64,000 nucleotides of DNA from Nicotiana tabacum (lineage: Eukaryota; Streptophyta; Magnoliopsida; Solanales; Solanaceae), in NCBI RefSeq assembly GCF_000715075.1, contig NC_134101.1, forward strand, positions 29,145,322-29,209,321, in the 5' to 3' direction. Position numbers and translations under genes: made by a program. Shown in pieces: positions 23,341 to 35,668 of this stretch. Every line of letters begins with the position of its first letter. Position 1 is the stretch's first letter. The notes under the pieces were generated by a model. That model saw only the letters and a program-made list of their open reading frames with translations, was not told where the DNA came from and did no database searches.

Positions 23341-24522
23341 TCAACGGGTCGGGCCTCCACCTCTTAGGCGCCCACTACCTGCCCGTCCTCTACCTCTAAT
23401 TGATTGTGTACGTGGGGTAGTAACTGCATTGGGGCCCATAGCTTGAGTGTTCTTATGAAATCCACCTCTTCCAAGTCTGGGACAATCTCTCATAATGTGC
23501 CTAGTATCACCACACTCATAACAACCCCGCTCAGGTCGAGGCTGCTCGTACTGAGTCTGTGCCGGAGAACTGGAATAACCACTTTAAGAATCTCGTGTTG
23601 GTAGTGCACTATAAGAACTTACTGGAGCACCTCGAGTAATCTGATGTGCGGACTGAGCTGGCCGGCTGCTCGAACCTCCGCTATAATGGGTCTTAGCTGA
23701 AGAGTAAAATCCACTGAACCCTTCAGAGCTTCGAGACCTTTTGGTCTCCTTAGACTCCCTTTCCTCGCCTAGAACACCCCCAATCTTCCTCGTAATCTCC
23801 ACTACTTGTTGAAATGGATTATCAGTTTGCAACTCTCGAGCCATGCATATTTTAATATCATAATCGAGCCTCCCAATGAATCTGCGGACTCGCTCTCTAA
23901 TTGTAGGAACCAAGATAGGTGCATGACGGGCTAACTTACTGAACCTGATAGCATATTCTAACACTGTCATAGTGCCCTGACGCAAATGTTCAAACTCTGT
24001 GCACCACACATCTCGGAGAGTCTAGGGAACAAACTCTTTCAAGAACATTTCCGAAAATTGAGCCCAAGTTGGTGGTGTTGCATCGGCTGGTCTACCTTCT
24101 TCATATATTTGCCACAACTGATACGCTGCGCCTGACAGTTGAAATGTAGTAAAGGCAACTCCGCTCACTTCCACAATACCCATGGTACGGAGAATACGGT
24201 GATAATTTTCTAGAAATCCTTGGGCATCCTCTGTAGTTGTGCCACTGAAAGTAGGTGGACTATACCTCTTAAACCTCTCAAGTCTCTTTTGTTCTTCTTC
24301 TGATGCCTCTAGCCTAACCTCAGGCCAAACCAGAATAACAGGTTGTACCGGTATTACACCCGGAACCTGACCAACGTGAACTTGCTGCTCTGGAGTTGTG
24401 GTAGGAGTCTGAGCTACTTCCCCCAATCTGCGAAATATTTGGTGCAATAGAGATCAATCCCGCCTGGGTTAATGTACCAAACATACTCAGGAACTGTGCC
24501 AAAGTCTCCTAAATTATGGGGG
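23341..24522 (-). pseudogene. TR-GAG copy a: gag, main part (interrupted by the nested array)
   Basis: On '-' the Gag runs from the inner array's edge to a TGA at 23341. Segments: ETLAQFLSMFGTLTQAGLIS after a CAG-to-TAG stop, then a frame change, then FKRYSPPTFSGTTTEDAQGF and the capsid core GAAYQLWQIYEEGRPADATP with WAQFSEMFLKEFVP, a stop, then LRQGTMTVLEYAIRFSKLAR, IRERVRRFIGRLDYDI and a Ser/Arg-rich linker. The zinc knuckle CYECGDTRHIMRDCP (about 23500-23545) is intact, then Arg/Gly-rich RGRGRAGSGRLRGGG. It would form retrotransposon particles. The N-terminal 66 codons are at 43381-43587. No polymerase follows, which defines the gag-only (TR-GAG) type. One frame change and several stops make this copy non-functional. 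Confidence 0.88.
24518..24522 (+). repeat. Target-site duplication, left (GGGGG)
   Basis: GGGGG directly precedes the inner array; GTGGG follows it at 43381-43385. The uninterrupted gag paralogue at 50236-50240 reads ...TACGGGGGTAACAACAG, showing GGGGG was the target. Confidence 0.8.
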
Positions 24523-27500
24523 TGTCATGACCCAAACTAACCCCTGTTGTGATGGAGCCTATTGTGGAACTAGGCAAGCCGACTCATTTCCAAAACAAAC
24601 CGATATTTTCATTTCAAAGATAATTCCAATGTTATTTAACATAAAAACCTTCATAAAACAATTCCAATCGAAATAAAAGTGCGGAAGGAAAAGCCCGACA
24701 TCGGGGTGTCACTAGGCATGAGCATCTACTACAATATGTCTAACAATATCAAGGCTAACTCAGCCTGGAAAATAGCTAAATATAACTAGAGGAAGATAAG
24801 AGGGAGAAGAGCAGGGGCTGCGATCGCCAAATAGCTACCCTGCTATCTCCATGAAAATATGCAACTAGAATAATCAATAACCGCTACCGTGTCCAGCTAC
24901 ACCTGAATCTGCACACGAGGTGCAGGGAGTAACGTGAGTACCCCAACTCAGTAAGTAACAACAATAAATAAAGACTGAGCAGTAGTGACGAGCAATAAAG
25001 CATATAACATTTATATCGGGAAATCTCAGTAAAATACCACATGCTTTTAAATTCAGGGTTTGAATAAAAATATCTCGTTTAACCCAGTTACAATAAAAAT
25101 CATTTAAAGATATTTTTCAATAGTTTTCAGACAGAGGAAAAATGCAAAGGTGAGCAAAAATGATGAAAACATAAACAGCCCCTCGGGCAAAACATCACTC
25201 ATATACAGCCCCTCGGGCAAACCTCACAGTCACTCGTGCCACTCGGGCATACCTCACAATCACTCTTTCCACTCGGGCATACCTCACAATCACTCATGCC
25301 TCCTAGTCACTCAGCACTCGGCACTTGGCACTTGCACTCAGTAGGTACCTGCGGTCACTGGGGGTGTGTACAGACTCCGGAGGGGCTCCTTCAGCCCAAG
25401 CACTATAATCTGCACGGACAACTCACGTGTTGTACGGACAACTCACGTGCTATAATAATAAAGTATGTTGCAGGCGGGCAGCCCCGATCCACACTCATCC
25501 TCACAATCAGGCCCTCGGCTGATATCAACATGTTGCGGCGTGCAGTCCGATCCCATAAATATCCTCACAAATCAGGCCCTCGGCCTCACTCAGTCATAAA
25601 CCTCTCAAGCCACTAAGCCATTTTTGTAAAATAGGGCATTCGGCCCAAAACATTTATATGTATCAAAATAGAGTCATAAAACTGAGTTATGCGGTAAACA
25701 AGTATAAACATGACTGAGTATAGATTTTCAATCGAAAACAATGAGAGGATAATAAGAAAAAGCCTCTAAGGGTCCAAACAGCACTGGCGCAAGGCCCAAA
25801 CATGGCATTCAGCCCAATTTACAGAAACTCTTTCTAAAACAGATAAGTATCATATAGTTTCAACAAATTATGCAACTTTATAGTTGCTATGTGACGGACC
25901 AATTCACAATCCCCAACAGTGCACGCCCACACGCCCGTCACCTAGCATGTGCGTCAATAAAATAGTAGAATGATACAGAATTTGGGGTTTCGTACCCTCA
26001 GGACTAGATTTAAAATCGTTACTTACCTCAAACCGGTCAAATCTCTACCCCACAATGCTCTTGCCTCTGGACTCGGCCTCCAAATGCTCCGAATCTATTC
26101 ACAATCAGCACAATACCATCAATACGCGCTAATGGAATGAATTCCACAAGAAAAGCTACAAAATTAGACCAAAATCCAAAATTGGCTCAAAGCCGGCCCT
26201 CGGGCCCACGTCTCTAAATCCGACAAAATTCACAAAACTAGAAAGATCATTCACTCACGAACCTAACCATACCAAATTCATCAAAATCTGACATCGTTTG
26301 GTCCTTCAAATCCTTAAATTACTCTCATAATATTCCAAGCCCTAACCCCTCATTTTTACTAATTACAATGATTAAACAATGGAAAATCATCATATATACG
26401 AGTATTAGGGCTCAAACAACTTACCTCATTGATATCCCTTGAATCACCATTCAAATATCCCTCCAAAAGCTCAAAATTTCGACTTGAAAATGGTGGAAAT
26501 GAACCAAATTCGCGAAGGGTTCTATTTATGGTTTCTGCCCAGGTTTTTCGCACCTGCAGAAACTTTCACACTTCTGCGCCACCGCACCTACGGAAAAATC
26601 CATCGCAGGTGCGGAACTCACTTAAGAGCCCAGCTTCCGCATCTTCGGCCCAAAACCCCGCGCCTACGAAGGTGCACCTGCGCGTTTCCTCCGCTTCTGC
26701 GAAGCCTGCCCAGCATCCCCATTTCCGCATCTGCGCCCCAGGTTTAGGTTTTGCACCTGCGGATGCGACCTCCAACTCGCACCTGCGCAACCTGCCTAGC
26801 CCAGCATTGCCCACACCTGTGCACTCCCCACGCGCACCAGCGGCCTCGCACCTGTGACTCTTTCTTCCGCACGTGCGAAAATAGCAGTAGCAGCAGCTTC
26901 AGCTGCATTTTCCAACTTCGACAAATCCGTTAACCACCCGGAATCACCCCAAGGCCCTAGGGACCTCAACCAAAAATACCAACAAGTCATATATCAACAT
27001 ACCAACTTAGTCGAACCTTCGAATTACTCATAACAACATCAAATCATCAAATTACCCTCGGATTCAAGCCTAAGAACTTCTAAATTTCCAAATTCGGCAA
27101 CCGATGCCGAAACCAACCAAACCATGTCCGAATGACCTCAAATTTTGCACACACATCAAAAAAGACACTACCAACCTACTCCAACTTCTGTAATTCCATT
27201 CCGACCCCAATATCAAATTTTCCACTACCGACCGAAATCGCCAAATTTCCAATTTCGCCAATTCAAGCCCAATTCTACCACGGACCTCCAAATTACATTC
27301 CGAACGCACTGATAAGTCCAAAATCACCTAACAGAGCTAACGGAACCATCAGAATTCAAATCTGAGATCGTTTACACATAAGTCAACATTCGGTTGACTT
27401 TTCCAATTTAAGTTTCTACTTAAGAGACTAAATGTCTCAATTCACTCAGAAACCACTCCAGTCCCGAACCAACTTACCCGATATAACACAATATAGCTGA

Positions 27501-27571
27501 ATAACACAAAAAGAAGTAGAAATGGGGAAAACGGGGCTATAACTCTCGAAACGACCGGCCAGGTCGTTACA
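24523..27571 (-). mobile_element. Inner array LTR1 (complete)
   Basis: 3,049 bp, TGTCATGACCC to GGTCGTTACA on '+'. On '-' it is the 3' LTR of gag-pol body 1. Contains GTAAGT sites on '-' (26021-26026 and 26419-26424), a TGCG-rich block (about 26549-26880) and a 27-30 bp tandem repeat CTCGGGCATACCTCACAATC (25180-25300). Unlike LTR2 and LTR3 it carries neither of their deletions. Confidence 0.95.
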
Positions 27572-27844
27572 TCCTCCCCCTCTTAAATATTCGTTCGTCC
27601 TCGAATGGGTCTAGAAACATACCTGGAGTCTCGAATAGGCATGGATATCTGCTCCACATCTCTCGCTCAGTCTCCCACGTGGCCTCCTCCACAAGCTGAC
27701 CTCTCCATTGCACCTTCACTGAAGCTATATCCTTTGACCTCAACCTTCGAACCTACCGATCCAAAATAGCCACCGGCTCCACATCATAAGTCATATCGCC
27801 CTCCAACTGAACTGTGCTGAAATCCAAAACATGGGACAAATCTC
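27567..27844 (-). pseudogene. Gag-pol body 1: chromodomain and C-terminus
   Basis: On '-' the frame gives [10 protein letters not shown], a CAG-to-TAG stop, [27 protein letters not shown], then FETPGMFLDPFEDERIFKRG and Arg-Met, with stop TAA at 27567-27569. The stop lies inside LTR1 (LTR bases 3-5). The chromodomain, about 45 residues and typical of chromoviruses, directs integration to heterochromatin. It is out of frame with the upstream integrase because of a one-base deletion near 27925 (compare body 2 at about 36025). Confidence 0.85.
27572..27586 (-). promoter_or_regulatory. Polypurine tract of body 1
   Basis: On '-' AAGAGGGGGAGGA lies directly before the LTR1 start. It is also the codons for Lys-Arg-Gly-Arg at the end of pol. 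Confidence 0.85.
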
Positions 27845-29188
27845 CTATATACTTCCAGAGCATGGAAACATGAAACACTGGATGCACACTCGACAAGCTG
27901 GGTGGCAAGGAAAGCTTATAAGCACCTCTCTTATCCTCTGAAGCACCTCAAAAGGCCTAATAAACCGGGGGCTCAACTTGCCCCTCTTCCTAAACCTCAT
28001 AACACCCTTCATGGGTGATACCTTTAGCAAAACCTTCTCCCCAACCATAAAAGACACATCACAGACCTTCTTATCCGCGTAGCTCTTCTGCCTAGACTGC
28101 GCCGTGCGAAGCCACTCCTGAATCAATTTCACCTTATCTAATACATCCTGGACCAAGTCTGTACCTAAGAGCCTAGCGTCACCCGGCTCAAACCATCCAA
28201 CCGGAGATCTACACCTCCTCCCATATAAAGCCTTGTACGGAGCCATCTGAATACTCGACTGATAACTGTTGTTATATGCAAACTCCATGAGTGTCAGAAA
28301 CTGGTCCCATGAACCCCCAAAGTCAATGACACAAGCATGTAACATGTCCTCCAATATCTGAATAGTGCGCTAGGACTGCCCGTCCGTCTGAGGGTGAAAA
28401 GCTGTGCTCAACTCAACTTGAGTACCCAACTCTCACTGCACGACCCTCCAAAACTACGATGTGAACTGAGTACCCCTATCTGAAATGATGGAAACTGGGA
28501 CACCATGCAGACGGACGATCTCTCAGATGTAAATCTCAGCCAACCGCTCTGAAAAGTAAGTAGTACCAACTGAAATAAAGTGCGCGGACTTGATCAGTCG
28601 ATCTACAATAACCCAGATAGCGTCGAACTTCCTCGAAGTCTGTGGGAGCCCAACTATAAAGTCCATGGTGATTTGCTCCCACTTCCACTCTGGGATCTCT
28701 AATCTCTGAAGCAAGCCACCCGGTCTCTGATGCTCATACTTAACCTACTGACAGTTGAGACACTGAGCCAAAAACCCAACTATATCCTTCTTCATCCACC
28801 TCCATCAATAGTGCTGCCTCAAATCCTGGTACATCTTCGCGGCACCCGGATGGATGGAATATCACGAGCTTTGGGCCTCCTCAAGAATCAACTCTCGAAG
28901 CACATCTATATTAGGCACACATATCCGGCCCTGCATTCTCAGCATGCTGTCATCACCAATAGTCACATCCCTAGCATCACCTCTTCGAACCCTATCCTGA
29001 AGAACGAGCAAGTGGGGGTCATCATACTGACGCTCCCTGATACGGTCATAAAGAGAAGACCTAGAGACCACACAAGCCAATACCCGACTAGGCTCTGAAA
29101 TATCCAATCTGACAAGATGGCCCGCTAAGGCCTGAACATCCAATGCCAAAGGTCTCTCTGCTACTGGAAGATATGCTAAACTCCCCAA
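27845..29188 (-). pseudogene. Gag-pol body 1: integrase
   Basis: Order on '-': N-terminal linker MGSLAYLPVAERPLALDVQA, the HHCC zinc domain (SIHPGAAKMYQDLRQHYWW ... CLNC), the catalytic core with first Asp in ITMDFIVGLP, second Asp in IISDRGTQFTS, and the GPF-type tail [17 protein letters not shown]. Integrase inserts the DNA copy into the genome. The Asp-35-Glu spacing is right, but the catalytic Glu codon (28370-28372) is TAG. Stops also occur at 28862-28864 (CGA to TGA) and 28454-28456 (CAG to TAG), both shared with body 2, and after CLNCQ at about 28744. It is inactive. Confidence 0.92.
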
Positions 29189-29197
29189 ACTCTCTAC

Positions 29198-29539
29198 CTA
29201 TGGACTCAAAGCATTGGCCATCATATTGGCCTTCCCCGGATGGTGCAAAATAGTGATATCATAGTCCTTAAGAATCTCCAACCATCTCCGCTGATGCAAA
29301 TTAAGATCCTTCTGCTTTAACAGATATTGCAGACTCCGGTGATCAGTATAGATCTCACAATGAACCCCATACAAATAATGACGCCAAATCTTCAAGGCGT
29401 GAACAATGGCTGCTAAGTCAAGATCATGGACAGGATAGTTCTTCTCATGGGTCTTCAACTGGCGTGAGGCATAGGCAATTACCCTACCCTCCTGCATCAA
29501 AACACAACCAATGCCTATCCTCGAGGCATCACAATACAC
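29198..29539 (-). pseudogene. Gag-pol body 1: RNase H
   Basis: [53 protein letters not shown] and [14 protein letters not shown] are the ordered RNase H blocks, which degrade the RNA template during reverse transcription. Of the three catalytic acids I recognise, the first (CDAS) and third (TDHRSL) Asp are present. The second, normally Glu (HDLELAA, intact in body 2), is Asp here. The frame ends in a stop at NALSP. It joins RT only through a frame change near 29540-29560. Confidence 0.9.
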
Positions 29540-30585
29540 GGTGTAAGAACCTGAAGCTGATGGCAGAAGAACATTGGAGTTGTGGTCAAAGCAGTCTTGA
29601 GCTTCTGAGAGCTCTCCTCACACTCATCCGACCACCGGAATGGAGCACCCTTTTGGGTCAATTTTGTCAAGGGCAATGCAATAGATGAAAACCCATCCAC
29701 AAAGCGACAGTAGTAATCAGCCAAACCAAGAAAGCTCCTAATCTCCGTGGCTGAGGACGATCTGGGCCAACTCTGCACCGCCTCTATCTTCTTCGGATCC
29801 ACCTGAATACTCTCACTGGACACCACGTACCCCAAGAATGCTACTGAGCTGAGCCAAAACTCACACTTAGAGAACTTTGCATAAAGTTTCTCCTCCCTCA
29901 ATCTCTGTAATACAATCCTCAAATGTTGAGTGTGCTCCTCTTGGATACGAGAGTGCATCAGGATGTCATCAATAAATACAACAACGAATGAGTCCAAATA
30001 GGGCTGGAATACACTGTTCATCAAATGCATGAACGCTGCTGGGGCATTGGTCAGCCCAAAAGACATCACTAAGAACTCATAATGGACATATCGGGTCCTG
30101 AAATCTGTCTTAAGAATATCTGAATCCCGAATCTTCAGCTGGTGATAACCGAACCTCAAATCAATCTTGGAGAACACCCTCGCTCCCTGAAGCTGGTCGA
30201 ATAAATCATCAATACGAGGCAAAGGATACTTGTTCTTGACTGTGACCTTGTTCAACTGCCTGTAATCAATACACATTCTCATGGAACCATCCTTCTTCTT
30301 CACAAATAGAACTGGTGCACCCCAAGGTGACACACTAGGCCGAATAAAACCCTTATTAAGGAGTTCCTAAAGCTGTTCTTTCAATTCCTTCAACTCCGCC
30401 GGTGCCATACGATACGGTGGAATATAAATGGGCTGAGTGCCTGGTACCAAATCAATACCAAAGTCAATATCCCTGTCAGGCGGCATGCCCGGCAGGTCTG
30501 CAAGAAACACATCCGAAAAATCACGTACCACCGAAATAGAATCAATGATAAGAGTCCCTACACTAACATCCCTCACAAAAGCCAA
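29515..30585 (-). pseudogene. Gag-pol body 1: reverse transcriptase
   Basis: On '-' the linker SVVRDFSDVFLADLPGMPPD and PYRMAPAELKELKEQL ends in a CAG-to-TAG stop at about 30367. Then [73 protein letters not shown] and the catalytic box FIDD follow. The palm and thumb blocks through [20 protein letters not shown] are readable. RT copies the element RNA to DNA. From 30333 to about 29560 the frame is open, so this is the best-kept domain of body 1, but it is cut off from its neighbours by stops and a frame change. Confidence 0.94.
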
Positions 30586-30603
30586 ATAAGATAGGCAACC
30601 CTT

Positions 30604-31368
30604 CTAAACCATGCGCTGAGCCTTCAAATATGAAATCACCCTAATTGGTACATAATCTACAGAGCCGCTCCACTCAACCCTCAAAATTCTTGGCATTGTC
30701 AACGTCACCGTCTTAGCGTGACAATCTAGAACAGCATGACATGGAGATAACCAATCCATACCCAATATCACATCAAAGTCGACCACACTAAGCAGTAAAA
30801 GGTCTACTTGGGTCTCCAAACCCCCAATAGTCACCACACATGATCGATATACGCGATCCACAATAATAATATCGCCCCCAGGAGTAGATACAGGAATAGA
30901 AGAAACTAGAGACTCACGGGGCATATCCAGAAAATGGGTAAAATACGAGGAAACATATGAATACGTAGAACCAGGGTCAAATAATACTGCGGCATCTCTG
31001 TGACAAACTAAGACAATACCTGTAATCACAGCATCTGAAGCAATAGCATCTGGTCTGGCAGGGAGAGCATAGAAACGGGCCTGACCACCCCCTGATCTAC
31101 CTCCCCCTCTAGGGCGACCCCTAGCTGACTGACCTCTACCTCGAGCTGACTGGGCGGGTGGTGAGGTAATTGGTGCTATAGTCGGAGGCTGATGCTGAGA
31201 TAGACCTCTATGACGACGAGAAAACTTCCTCCACATATGCCCAAGCTCCCCACACTCAAAACAACTCCCTAGTGTTGGCGGCGAAAACTGAAGGGAACCC
31301 CTAGCACCGAGATAACTAGTAGAAGAACCTGTCATAGAAGAGCCCTGAACAGGTGGAGCACGGGACAA
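30604..31368 (-). pseudogene. Gag-pol body 1: zinc knuckle and aspartic protease
   Basis: Frame on '-' starts MSRAPPVQGSS. The knuckle reads CFECGELGHMWRKFSR (about 31215-31262), in which the position of the last Cys is Phe. An Arg/Gly-rich linker follows, then the protease: AVLFDPGSTYSYVSSYF with the catalytic Asp in DPGST, and VVDFDVILGMDWLSPCHAVL. The protease cleaves the Gag-Pol polyprotein. The frame ends in a stop after LKAQRMV at 30604, where body 2 reads Glu. Confidence 0.92.
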
Positions 31369-31369
31369 A

Positions 31370-32552
31370 CTCTAAGCTGGAAGGGCACTAAGTGATGAGT
31401 GGCCCTGATGAGAACTATGAGAACCATGGCCAGATAATGCACCACGGTGAAATGGTCGAGGTGACTGAGCCTGTCTGAAATGACAACCTCTACCGTGCTG
31501 GAACTGACCCACAAAAGGAGCACCGCTAAATCCACCATGACCACGAGGCCTCTTGGCCTCCCTCTCAACCCTCTCCTGACCGCGAACCATCTCAATCTGC
31601 CTAGCAATGTCGAAAACCTCATCAAAGGTAGCACCCGAAACCCGCTCCCTGGTCATGAGAAATTGTAGCTGATAAGTGAGGCCATCAATAAACCTCATGA
31701 TCCTCTCTCTGTCCGTGGGAACCAACCAGATAGCATAACGGGCCAACTCAGAGAATCGTATCTTATACTGTGTCACAAACATATCACCCTGGCGAAGCCG
31801 CTCAAACTGTCTGCACAGCTCCTCTCTGCGGGATCGAGGCACTAACTTCTCCAGAAAGACCACGGAGAACTGCTGCCAAGTAAGGGGTGTTGTGCCAACA
31901 GGCCTACGCCTCTCGTAATTCTCCCACCATCTGAGTGCAGACCCAGAAAACTGAAAGGTGGTGAATGAGACCCCACAAGTCTCCAAAATAAGTAGTACGG
32001 AGTATCCTCTGACACTTGTCCAAAAAGTCTTGAGCATCCTCTCTCTCTGTGCCACTGAAAGGTGGTCGCTGGAGTCTCCCAAACCTCTCCAACCTACGTT
32101 GATCATCCTCAGGCATATCAGGAACCACATAATTCTGAGTAACAGCAACCGGTTGGGCTGGTGGTGCCTCCGGTATCTGAAGTCCCTGAATAACCTGCTC
32201 GGGTGTGCCAGCGACGGGAGTCTGAGTGCCTCCCCTGGCCTGAGAAGTGGCTGCGACCATCGAAATAGAGACCGCCTGAGCAACGCCAGTACACGCTGTC
32301 AAAATCTGAGCTAGGGCCTCCTGAAGGCCTGGAATCATAATAGGCACGGGTGGTGCCCGAGCTGGTGCATCAACAACTGGAACCTGGTCCTGATCTGGGA
32401 CAACTGGTGGATCTGCAGGTATTTCCCCAGCTGTGGTACGAGCTGCACCTCTGCCCCTACCAAAGGCCTCTACCGCGGCCTCGGCCTCTCACGGCCCTGG
32501 CTGGTGGTACTGGTGGCTGGCCCTCCTGACCGGTAGCACGAGTCCTCACCAT
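31370..32552 (-). pseudogene. Gag-pol body 1: gag
   Basis: Start ATG at 32552 (MVRTRATGQEGQPPVPPARA), chosen because the TR-GAG gag starts the same way. An Arg/Gly-rich stretch follows, then a one-base insertion near 32465. The next frame (32347 down) reads PIMIPGLQEALAQILTACTG, PDMPEDDQRRLERFGRLQRP and FSGTEREDAQDFLDKCQRIL. After another frame change come the capsid core ALRWWENYERRRPVGTTPLT and QLQFLMTRERVSGATFDEV. The end is CAG to TAG after SALPA at about 31370. Gag packages the element RNA. Confidence 0.9.
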
Positions 32553-32645
32553 CTGTGAGAGAATGAAACAACAGATGTTTAGTTACTAGAATCAACAGAT
32601 TCGCACAACAAGAATACAAGAATGTGGAGTTTCCCAAAGGTTCTG

Positions 32646-32751
32646 CAGCCTCTCGAAGATAAATACAGACGTCTCCGTACCGATCCGCAAGACTCTACTA
32701 AACCCGCTCATGAATTGTGAGACCTATGTAACCTAGGCTCTGATACCAATC
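32646..32751 (-). promoter_or_regulatory. Body 1 primer binding site and leader
   Basis: TGGTATCAGAGC on '-' (32737-32748) is the initiator-Met tRNA primer site, three bases from the LTR2 edge. The leader continues to about 32646 with ACGTCTCCGTACC and CAAGACTCTACTA blocks (read on '+') shared by all '-' elements. Confidence 0.92.
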
Positions 32752-35668
32752 TGTCACGACCCAAACTAACCCCTGTCGTGATGGCGCCTATCGTGGAACT
32801 AGGCAAGCCGACTCATTTCCAAAACAAACTGATATTTTTATTTCAAAGATAATTCCAATGTTATTTAACATAAAAACCTTCGTAAAGGAGTTCCAATCAA
32901 AATAAAAGTGCAGAAGGAAAAGCCCGACATCGGAGTGTCACTAGTCATGAGCATCTACTACAATCTGTCTAACAATATCAAGGCTAACTCAGCTTGGAAA
33001 ATAGCTAAATATAACTAGAGGAAGATAAGAGGGAGTAGAGCAGGGGCTGCGATCGCCAAACAGCTACCTTGCAATCTCCAAGAAAATCTACAACCAGAAC
33101 AATCAATAACCGCTACCGTGTCCAGCTACACCTGAATCTGCACACGAGGTGCAGGGAGTAACGTGAGTACTCCAACTCAGTAAGTAACAAAAATAAATAA
33201 AGACAGAGCAGTAGTGACGAGCAATAAAGCATATAACATTCATATCGGGAAATCTCAGTAAAATACCACATGCTTTTAAAATCAGGGTTTGAATCAAAAC
33301 ATCTCGTTTAACCCAGTTCCAGTAAAAATCATTTAAAGATATTTTTTAACAGTTTTCAGACAGAGGAAAAATGCAAAGGTGAGCAAAAATGATGAAAACA
33401 TAAGCAGCCCCTCGGGCAAAACATCATTCATAAACAGCCCCTCGGGCAAACCTCACAGTCACTCGTGCCACTAGGGCATATCTCACAATCACTCTTGCCA
33501 CTCGGGCATACCTCACAATCACTCATGCCTCCCAGTCACTCAGCACTCGGCACTCGGCACTCGCACTCCGTAGGTACCTACGCTCACTGGGGGTGTGTCA
33601 GACTCCGGAGGGGCTCCTTCAGCCCAAGCACTATAATCTGCAAGGACAACTCACGTGCTATAATAATAAAGTATGTTGCAGGCGGGTAGCCCCGATCCAC
33701 ACTCATCCTCAAAATCAGGCCCTCGGTCGATATCAACATACTGCGGCGTGCAGTCTGATCCCATAAATATCATCATAAATCAGGCCCTCGGCCTCACTCT
33801 GTCATAAACCTCTCAAGCCACTTGGGCATTTCAGTAAAACAGGGCATTCGGCCCAAAACATTTATATGCATCAAAATAGAGTCATAAAACTGAGTTATGC
33901 GGTAAACAAGTATAAACATGACTGAGTATAGATTTTCAATCGAAAATAATGAGAGGATAGTAAGAAAAAGCCCATAAGGGTCCAAACATCACTAGCGCAA
34001 GGCCCAAACATGGCATTCATCCCAATTTACAGAAACTCTTTCTAAAATATATAAGTATCATATAGTTTCAACAAAGTATGCAACTTTACAGTTGTTACGG
34101 GACGGACCAAGACACAATCCCCAACAGTGCACGCCCATACGCCTGTCACCTAGCATGTGCGTCACTAAAATAGTAGAATGATACAAAATCCGGGCTTTCG
34201 TACCCTCAGGACTAGATTTACAATCGTTACTTACCTCAAACCGGTCAAATCTCTACCTGCGCAATGCTCTTGCCTCTGGACTCGGCCTCCAAATGCTCTG
34301 AATCTATTCCCAATCAGTACAATACCATAAATACGCGCTAATGGAATGAATTCCACAACAAAAGCTACAAAATTAGACCAAAACCTGGAATTGGCTCAAA
34401 CCCGGCCCCCAGGCCCACATCTTAAAATTCGACAAAATTCACAAAACTAGAAAGCTCATTCAGTCACGAACCTAACCATACCAAATTCATCAAAATCCGA
34501 CATCGTTTGGTCCTTCAAATCCTTAAATTACTCTCCAAATATTACAAACCCTAACACCTCATTTTTACTAATTACAATGATTAAACAACGAAAAATCATC
34601 ATAAATACGAGTATTAGGGGTCAAGCAACTTACCTCACCGATAGGCCTTGAATCACCCTTCAAAAATCCCTCCAAAAGCTCCAAAAACCGACTTGAAAAT
34701 GGTGGAAATGAACCAAATTCGCGAAGGGTTCTATTTATCGTTTCTGCCCAGGTTTTTCGCACCTACAGAAACTTTCACACTTCTGCGCCACCGCACCTGC
34801 GAAAAAATCCATCGCAGGTGCGGAACTCACTTAGGAGCCCAACTTCCGCATCTACAGCCCAAAACCCCGCGCCTGCGAAGGTGCACCTGCGCGTTTCCTC
34901 CGCTTCTGCGAAGCCTGCCCAGCAACCCCCTTTCCGCATCTGCGCCCCAGGTTTCGCACCTGCGGGCTCGCAGATGCGACCTCCAACTCGCACCTGCGCA
35001 ACCTGCCTAGCCCAGCATTGCCCACACCTGTGCACTCCCCACGCGCACCAGCGGCCTCGCACCTGTGACTCTTTCTTCCGCACGTGCGAAAATAGCAGTA
35101 GCAGCAGCTTCAGCTGCATTTTCCAACTTCGACAAATCCGTTAGCCACCTGGAATCACCCCGAGGCCCTCGGGACCTCAACCAAAAATACCAACAAGTCA
35201 TATATCAACATACCAACTTAGTCGAACCTTCGAATCACTCAAAACAACATCAAATCATCAAATTACCCTCGGATTCAAGCCTAAGAACTTCTAAATTTCC
35301 AAATTCGGCAACCGATGCCGAAACCAACCAAACCACGTCCGAATGACCTCAAATTTTGCACACACATCAAAAATGACACTACGAACCTACTCCAACTTTC
35401 GGAATTCCATTCCGACCCCGATATCAAATTTTCCACTGCCAACCGAAATAGCCAAATTTCCAATTTCGCCAATTCAAGCCCAACATCCGGTTGACTTTTC
35501 CAATTTAAGTTTCTACTTAAGAGACTAAGTATCTCAATTCACTCCAAAACCACTCCGGTCCAGAACCAACTAACCCGATATAACATAATATAGCTTAATA
35601 ACACAAAAAGAAGTATAAATGGGGAAAACGGGGCTATAACTCTCGAAATGACCGGTCGGGTCGTTACA
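32752..35668 (-). mobile_element. Inner array LTR2, shared by both bodies
   Basis: 2,917 bp. It is at once the 5' LTR of body 1 (primer site on its left) and the 3' LTR of body 2 (polypurine tract on its right). Relative to LTR1 it lacks about 114 bp near 35482, at a CAA microhomology. GTAAGT sites on '-' are at 34229-34234 and 34628-34633. Confidence 0.94.

Noticed and set aside
25180..25300. Regular repeat that might suggest a CRISPR-like array
   Set aside because: The units are contiguous degenerate LTR repeats without unique spacers, in a plant genome.
26429..26990. Arg/Ala/Cys-rich open frames in LTR1 (and at 34648-35201, 42337-42799)
   Set aside because: Frames occur in all three LTRs on both strands because of the TGCG-rich block; they look non-coding.
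28730..29098. 122-codon '+' strand frame opposite integrase (repeated at 36827-37225)
   Set aside because: It is a shadow of the '-' strand pol.
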